In this document: one piece after another, positions 7,035 through 12,896 of the stretch
Layout of the letters: each line of letters opens with the position of its first letter
Position numbering within the stretch: the first letter of the stretch is position 1
Origin: Nonomuraea sp.
GTDB taxonomy: Bacteria; Actinomycetota; Actinomycetes; Streptosporangiales; Streptosporangiaceae
Assembly (NCBI GenBank): GCA_013362835.1
Contig: JABFVJ010000424.1
Location: 1-12,896 of the forward strand
DNA length: 12,896 bases
Direction of reading: 5' to 3'
Notes under the pieces: generated by a model
What the model was told of the DNA's origin: nothing
The model's input: the letters and a program-made list of their open reading frames with translations, nothing else
Databases searched by the model: none
Position numbers and translations under genes: made by a program

Positions 7035-7061
7035 GGAATCTCCCTGCACTCCCTGAGCGTT
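7035..7061 (+). promoter_or_regulatory. Possible sigma-R-type promoter for mca
   Basis: GGAAT (7035-7039) and GTT (7059-7061) are 19 bases apart on the plus strand, close to the GGAAT-N18-GTT pattern of sigma-R promoters. In Streptomyces coelicolor, mca is a reported sigma-R target. It would give a leader of about 110 bases before the GTG of mca, containing a 7-bp inverted repeat (CGCCCAG 7104-7110 with 7126-7132). The short motif can occur by chance and the spacing is slightly long. Confidence 0.4.
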
Positions 7062-7178
7062 ATCCGAGACAATTGTCGCCCGCGGGGGGCGTGCCCTCGC
7101 GACCGCCCAGCAGAAACTAACCTCTCTGGGCGAGTGACCGGTCCTCCACCGAGGAGACCCTGTGAGGAGAACACGTCC

Positions 7179-8063
7179 GTGAGTGCACCGCTGAGGCTGA
7201 TGGCAGTACACGCCCACCCCGACGACGAGTCGAGCAAGGGCGCCGCCACTATGGCACGTTACGTGCGCGAAGGCGTGGAAGTGCTGGTCTGTACCCTCAC
7301 GGGTGGTGAGAGGGGATCGGTGCTCAACCCCAAGATGGACCGGCCGGAGATCGTGGCCAACATCGGCGAGGTGCGCAAGGCCGAGATGGAGCGGGCCCGC
7401 GAGATCCTCGGGGTGCAGCAGCGTTTCATGGGCTTCGTCGACTCCGGGCTTCCGGAGAGCGAGGAGGAGGAGCTGCCCGAGGGCTGCTTCGCCCTCCAGA
7501 AGCTTGAGGACGCCTCGGCCCCGCTGGTCGCGGCCGTACGCGAGTTCCGCCCGCACGTGATCATCACGTACGACGACGACGGCGGCTACCCGCACCCCGA
7601 CCACATCATGACCAACAAGGTCTCCGTGGAGGCCTTCGAGGCGGCCGGCGACCCCGACCGCTACCCCGGCGCCGGCGACCCGTGGCAGCCGCTGAAGCTC
7701 TACTACCAGATGGGCTTCACCAAGGAGCGCTTCGAGGCGCTGCACGAGGCCATGAACTCGCGCGGGCTCGGCTCCCCGTACGCCGACTGGATCTCCCGCT
7801 GGGAGGACCGCCCCGCCAAGTGGCCGGTGACGACCCGGGTGCCGTGCGGCGACTACTTCCAGATCCGCGACGAGGCGCTGCTCGCGCACGCCACCCAGGT
7901 CGACCCCGACGGCTTCTGGTTCGTCTGCCCGCGCGAGCTGCAGCAGGAGATCTGGCCGACGGAGGACTACCACCTCGCGCGCTCGCTGGTCGACACCGAG
8001 CTGCCCGAGGACGACCTGTTCGCGGGCATCCACGCCGACGACGTCTCACCCGCCTGCCACTGA
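7179..8063 (+). CDS. mca: Mycothiol S-conjugate amidase
   Basis: 294 aa, the family length. Start GTG 7179 has GAGGAG (7164-7169) 9 bases upstream; the longer open frame upstream overlaps the divergent DUF4307 gene and is rejected. Mca cleaves S-conjugates of mycothiol formed with electrophiles, antibiotics or aldehydes, giving a mercapturic acid for export and GlcN-inositol for recycling. It belongs to the LmbE/PIG-L zinc deacetylase family, cytosolic. Visible motifs: VHAHPDDESSKG (10-21) with zinc ligands H13 and D16, the general base D15 and the Mca-type Lys20; LTGGERGS (40-47); and YPHPDHIM (137-144) with H142 as third zinc ligand. The SSKG after HPDDE and the genomic context separate it from MshB. 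It is transcribed away from DUF4307-greA and followed by a small membrane protein gene. Confidence 0.95.
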   Translation: MSAPLRLMAVHAHPDDESSKGAATMARYVREGVEVLVCTLTGGERGSVLNPKMDRPEIVANIGEVRKAEMERAREILGVQQRFMGFVDSGLPESEEEELPEGCFALQKLEDASAPLVAAVREFRPHVIITYDDDGGYPHPDHIMTNKVSVEAFEAAGDPDRYPGAGDPWQPLKLYYQMGFTKERFEALHEAMNSRGLGSPYADWISRWEDRPAKWPVTTRVPCGDYFQIRDEALLAHATQVDPDGFWFVCPRELQQEIWPTEDYHLARSLVDTELPEDDLFAGIHADDVSPACH

Positions 8064-8088
8064 CCGGACCATCGCCCCCTGGTGGCAG
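8054..8088. repeat. Inverted repeat across the mca stop codon
   Basis: CTGCCAC (8054-8060) and GTGGCAG (8082-8088) can pair over a 21-base loop that includes the mca TGA (8061-8063). There is no T tract, so it is not a convincing terminator. It could slow transcription or protect the mca 3' end. Confidence 0.3.
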
Positions 8089-8097
8089 ACTGAAGGT

Positions 8098-8316
8098 GTG
8101 ACAGTTCTCGCAGCTGGTGATGTCAGTCCGGGTCTGCTCGGCTTCGTGGTCGTCGCCCTCATCGGTCTCGCCCTGTACATCCTGATCAAGTCGATGAACA
8201 AGCAGATGTCGAAGATCCAGGTGCCGCACGAGGGCGAGGCGGAGAGGATTCCGGTGCCGCACGAGGGCGACGCCGCCAGGGACGCCGACGAGGGCGCCGA
8301 CAAGAAGGCCGAGTAG
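8098..8316 (+). CDS. Small single-pass membrane protein (Rv1083-like position)
   Basis: 72 aa, start GTG 8098, 34 bases after mca. The ribosome site is poor (AAGG only 1 base away), so the start is not firm. After a short N-terminus there is one membrane segment (about 13-31, GLLGFVVVALIGLALYILI), then a charged cytoplasmic tail. The tail contains an 11-residue tandem duplication, VPHEGEAERIP followed by VPHEGDAARDA, mirrored in the DNA as a 17-base direct repeat at 8221-8237 and 8254-8270. It ends in a run of charged residues (ADKKAE). M. tuberculosis has a similarly small unknown gene, Rv1083, directly after mca. Function is unknown. Confidence 0.8.
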   Translation: MTVLAAGDVSPGLLGFVVVALIGLALYILIKSMNKQMSKIQVPHEGEAERIPVPHEGDAARDADEGADKKAE

Positions 8317-8318
8317 AT

Positions 8319-8612
8319 ATGACGACGGAAGTGGTCGACAACTCGACGGAGAGCCGCTTCGAGGTGCTCGTCGACGGCAAGGTCGCCGGGTTCGCCGACT
8401 ACCGTCTGCTGCCCACGAAGATCGTCTTCACCCACACCGAGGTGCTGCCCGCCTACGAGGGCCAGGGGCTGGCCGCCCAGCTGGTCGACTTCGGGCTGCG
8501 GGCGAGCGTCGACACCGGCCTGCGCATCGTGCCGCTGTGCCCCTACGTGGCCAAGTTCATCGAGCGCCACCCGGAGTTCAAGGAGCACAGCGACCCGTCA
8601 GTCGCCGGGTGA
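8319..8612 (+). CDS. YjdJ-type small GNAT-family acetyltransferase
   Basis: 97 aa, ATG 8319, two bases after the stop of the preceding gene, so translation is likely coupled. It matches the compact GNAT subfamily (Acetyltransf_CG / YjdJ / NATD1): the beta strands FEVLVDGKVAGFADYRLLP (19-37), the acetyl-CoA-binding turn VLPAYEGQGLAAQLVDFGL (42-60; Q/GxG type) and the hallmark LCPYVAKFIERHPEF (73-87) near the end. Length is normal for this family. The substrate is not known. Its last 15 bases overlap the end of the convergent 383-aa gene. Confidence 0.9.
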   Translation: MTTEVVDNSTESRFEVLVDGKVAGFADYRLLPTKIVFTHTEVLPAYEGQGLAAQLVDFGLRASVDTGLRIVPLCPYVAKFIERHPEFKEHSDPSVAG

Positions 8613-9749
8613 CCAGGCCCGTTCGAGCGCCTTGGGCAGCCCCCACCAGCCCAGCCTGGTGAGCACGTCGGCCTCGTCCACGATGCCGAGGTAGGCCCAC
8701 AGGCTCACCACCGACGCGAACAGGCCCTCGGTGGCGTCGAGGTCCTCCTCGTCCTGCTCGTCGGCGTCGATGTCGTCCGACTCGGCGATGAGCCGCGCGA
8801 CGCGCTCGGGCGAGGCGAGCACGCCGGGGCCCAGCCTGGTCAGCGCCGCCACCGCGGCCAGCCAGTCGGCGTGCTGGATGGCGCACAGGTTGGCCAGGGC
8901 GGCGTCCTCGTGGCTCAGCTCCCCTTCGAGGTCGGCGAACTCGTCCGGCACGTCGCCGTCCTCCGACAGGTCGGAGATCGGCCCCGCCACGCCGGCCGCC
9001 ACCGCCAGCCACAGCTCCTGGTCGTCGTCGGGCATCGGCCGGTCGTCGAAGCCGGCGCAGGCCCGCAGCACGTTCGCGGGGTAGCCGGGCAGGGCCAGCA
9101 GGCCGCGCAGGCGCGCGGCGGCGAGTTCCAGCTCGGGCGCGGGCAGCTCGGGCGGCTTCGGCAGCTCGCCGACGATGCGCCGCAGCTCCGACAGCGCGAA
9201 CGCCTCCTCCTCGTCCCAGGCGGCGAACAGCTCCTCGTCCTGCTCGTCGCTGACGGCGAAGCCGGGCACCCGGCCGTCGGGCAGCGGCGTGCCGAGCCAG
9301 TGCTCCTGCAGCTCCTCGTAGGCCCGGCGGGCGGCGAGCTCGCCTCCGGCCAGCGCGTCGGGGTCGATCCCGCCGGACGCGACGTGCTCCTCCAGGTGGG
9401 CGACCAGCCGGGCGAACATCTCCGACGCGACCGGGCCGCGCTCGTCCTCCTCCGGCCAGACGAAGTAGCTGGGCGTCATGAGGATCGGCTCGGTGCCGGT
9501 GGACTCGACCCAGCGCTGCACGTCGCCGACGGTGGCGACGCCCGACTCGATCGAGCTCAGCGTGGCCTTGGCGGAGTCCCAGAACGGCGCGGAGAGCGGG
9601 TTGCCCGCCGCCGTCATGGCCCTGCGCAGATCGGGCAGCGCCACGAGGGCCACCCCTGACGGCACGGCGAGCAGCGCGCGTGCCACGTCCCTGCGCGTGA
9701 CGGCGGTCGCCGGGCGACCGGCGTGAGCGCAGACGAAGTCGATGTCCAC
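8598..9749 (-). CDS. Unrecognised acidic protein, probably cytosolic
   Basis: 383 aa, start GTG 9749-9747. There is no Shine-Dalgarno; instead a -10-like TAGGTT ends 6 bases before the GTG, so the message is probably leaderless. The protein has no signal peptide or membrane segment and is strongly acidic, with patches EQDEELFAAWDEEEAF (168-183), DDDQEL (243-248) and ESDDIDADEQDEEDLDATEG (321-340). The N-terminal part (20-90) looks like a compact helical domain (RRDVARALLAVP, then NPLSAPFWDSAKATLSSIESG); aromatic motifs such as YFVWPEEDE (94-102) occur. I do not recognise a family. The plus-strand open frames opposite it are low-complexity shadows. It sits with the GNAT gene between the Rv1083-like and Rv1084-like genes, so both look like insertions into a conserved cluster. 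Confidence 0.82.
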   Translation of the reverse strand: MDIDFVCAHAGRPATAVTRRDVARALLAVPSGVALVALPDLRRAMTAAGNPLSAPFWDSAKATLSSIESGVATVGDVQRWVESTGTEPILMTPSYFVWPEEDERGPVASEMFARLVAHLEEHVASGGIDPDALAGGELAARRAYEELQEHWLGTPLPDGRVPGFAVSDEQDEELFAAWDEEEAFALSELRRIVGELPKPPELPAPELELAAARLRGLLALPGYPANVLRACAGFDDRPMPDDDQELWLAVAAGVAGPISDLSEDGDVPDEFADLEGELSHEDAALANLCAIQHADWLAAVAALTRLGPGVLASPERVARLIAESDDIDADEQDEEDLDATEGLFASVVSLWAYLGIVDEADVLTRLGWWGLPKALERAWSPGD

Positions 9750-9755
9750 GCCCGT

Positions 9756-9785
9756 AACCTACGCCGTACTCGCCGTCCCGGTCAG
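9756..9785 (-). promoter_or_regulatory. Leaderless promoter of the 383-aa acidic protein
   Basis: On the minus strand CTGACC (9785-9780) is followed after 18 bases by TAGGTT (9761-9756), whose last T is 6 bases from the GTG start. TAnnnT at this exact distance is the usual signature of leaderless actinobacterial transcripts. The absence of a ribosome site agrees. Confidence 0.5.
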
Positions 9786-9820
9786 CCGCGGGGCGGCCGT
9801 CCGCGCGTACGGGGGCGGTT

Positions 9821-9839
9821 TAGGGTGAGCTTGGGGAGG
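9821..9839 (+). promoter_or_regulatory. -10-like element and ribosome site of the DUF255 gene
   Basis: TAGGGT (9821-9826) fits the actinobacterial TAnnnT -10; no clear -35 is seen 17-18 bases upstream. GGGGAGG (9833-9839) is 5 bases before ATG 9845 and decides that start. Confidence 0.45.
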
Positions 9840-9844
9840 TCCTG

Positions 9845-11824
<1,980 letters not shown>

Positions 11825-11839
<15 letters not shown>

Positions 11840-12896
11840 CGGCCGGCCCTGGTTGTCCGTGCCGCCGCCGCCGTCGTCGGGGGGCCCGGTCGGCTGCTCG
11901 GGGTCTGTCGTGGGCGTGTTCTGCCCGTCGTCCTGGCGGTCCCTGCCGCCCCGGTTGCCGAAACGGTCGTCGGAGCCGTCGTCGGAGGGGGCCTCGGTGA
12001 CGGGCGGGTCGCTGTAGGGCTGCTCGGTGTCGCCGGGGCCGGGGGTGTCCCAGCGGTCCTGGTCGGCGGGCGGCGTGTACTCCTGGTCCGGCGCGTCGCC
12101 GGTGGGGTCGGGAGTGGAGTAGCCCGGGTCGTAGCCGTAGGCCGACGGCTCGGGGAACTCCTCGACCGGCTCGCCCGCCATGGCCTCGGTCATGAACGCC
12201 CGCCAGACCTGCGCCGGGAGCTGGCCGCCGAACTGGGTGCCGTAGCCGGGGATCGTGACGGTCTTGTCGTCGCTGCGGAACATGTTCACGGCCACCGCGA
12301 GCTGCGGGACGAAGCCGTTGAACCAGACGTTCTTGGAGTCGTCGGTGGTGCCGGTCTTGCCGGCGACCGGGCGGTCGTAGAGGCGGGCGGCGGTGCCGGT
12401 GCCGTACTTGACGACCTGCTGCATGGCGTAGACGGTGTCGGCGGCGGCCTGCTCGCCCACCACCTTCGTGGCGACGGGCTTGACGACCGCCTTGCCGCCC
12501 TTGCTGTCGGTCACCGACTTCACCACGTGGGCCTCCATGTGCGTGCCCTTGTTGGCGAAGGTGGAGAAGCCCGAGGCGTTCTGGACGGCGCTGACCGAGG
12601 AGACGCCGAGCGGGAAGGTCGCGTACGCCTGCTGCCCCGCGATCTGCGCCTTGGGGATGCCGGCGGCCTCGACGACCTCGGCCACCTTGTCCAGGCCGAC
12701 CTTCTGGCCGAGGTCGACGAAGGCGGTGTTGACGGAGTTGCGGGTGGCGCTGACCAGGTCGATCTGGCCGTAGGAGCGGTCGCTGTCGTTGGGGATCGGC
12801 TTGTCGGCGGAGGCCACGCGCAGCGGCGAGTTGCCGTTGACCCTGGTGGACAGGTCGAAGCCGTTGTCGAGCGCGGCCGCCAGCGTGTACGGCTTG
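11825..12896 (-). CDS. Class A penicillin-binding protein, C-terminal half (partial, N-terminus beyond window)
   Basis: The frame is open to the right edge: 356 residues of the C-terminus are visible. A GTG at 12817 is internal, not the start. The first complete codons read [12 protein letters not shown], where K is the Lys of the SxxK (STFK-type) active site, so the catalytic Ser lies just outside. The second motif SVN is at 54-56 of the visible part (in [10 protein letters not shown]) and the third, KTGTT, at 180-184 (12358 downward). The enzyme cross-links peptidoglycan stem peptides outside the membrane; the missing N-terminal part should hold the membrane anchor and a glycosyltransferase domain (PonA/PBP1 type). 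After the transpeptidase domain comes a long disordered tail of about 115 residues rich in Pro, Asp and Gly (from [10 protein letters not shown] to RPSGAG), common in actinobacterial PBPs. Confidence 0.93.

Noticed and set aside
7068..7077. GACAATTGTC palindrome between DUF4307 and mca
   Set aside because: Only 10 bases, no flanking symmetry and no fixed relation to a promoter; could be chance.
7032..8033. Extension of the DUF4307 frame upstream across mca
   Set aside because: It runs antisense through mca and lacks family similarity; ATG 7031 has a proper ribosome site.
12815..12817. GTG 12817 as start of the penicillin-binding protein
   Set aside because: The frame stays open to the window edge and already codes for transpeptidase sequence following the SxxK lysine, so this codon is internal.

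Overview
The window is chromosomal DNA of a very GC-rich actinobacterium. Codons end mostly in G or C, GTG starts are common, and it carries mycothiol metabolism (Mca), a GTP-dependent PEP carboxykinase and a secreted NlpC/P60 peptidase. The general look suggests a Streptosporangiales-type genome such as Nonomuraea or a relative; this is an inference from gene content, not from a marker gene. No tRNA, rRNA, CRISPR array, insertion sequence or phage gene was found. Genes fill almost everything, and the longest gene-free stretch is about 240 bases, upstream of pckG.

Layout. (1) Bases 1-2025, minus strand: a tightly packed three-gene unit. A membrane protein of the TIGR04222 type has all four of its cysteines in a Gly-rich C-terminal tail. 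It is followed 2 bases later by a DUF692/MNIO-family enzyme, then with a GTGA overlap by a small protein cut off by the window edge. This is the most interesting part: it looks like a cysteine-modifying MNIO enzyme with its partner protein and a membrane-anchored candidate substrate. (2) 2094-3930, minus: pckG with a strong intrinsic terminator behind it. Its long leader contains three tandem 12-bp GntR/DasR-like operators. (3) 4169-4690, minus: a small protein with a ribbon-helix-helix-like C-terminus and a perfect TGTAATC-N2-GATTACA dyad on its own start codon. (4) 4759-5916, minus: a membrane-anchored NlpC/P60 cell-wall peptidase. (5) 6003-8316: the greA / DUF4307 / mca / small membrane protein cluster, in the same order as Rv1080c-Rv1083 of Mycobacterium tuberculosis. 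greA and the DUF4307 gene run leftward, and mca and the small protein run rightward from a shared divergent region with a possible sigma-R promoter. (6) 8319-9749: a small YjdJ-type GNAT gene and a convergent, unrecognised acidic protein whose transcript is probably leaderless. (7) 9845-11839, plus: a DUF255/YyaL thioredoxin-fold protein, the counterpart of Rv1084. (8) 11825-12896, minus: the C-terminal half of a class A penicillin-binding protein, cut just after its active-site serine.

How the genes fit together: mca and possibly its small neighbour belong to thiol-stress defence. The NlpC/P60 peptidase and the penicillin-binding protein act on peptidoglycan. pckG drives gluconeogenesis and may be tied to amino-sugar supply if the operators are true DasR-type sites. 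The DUF692 unit looks self-contained and of unknown physiological purpose.
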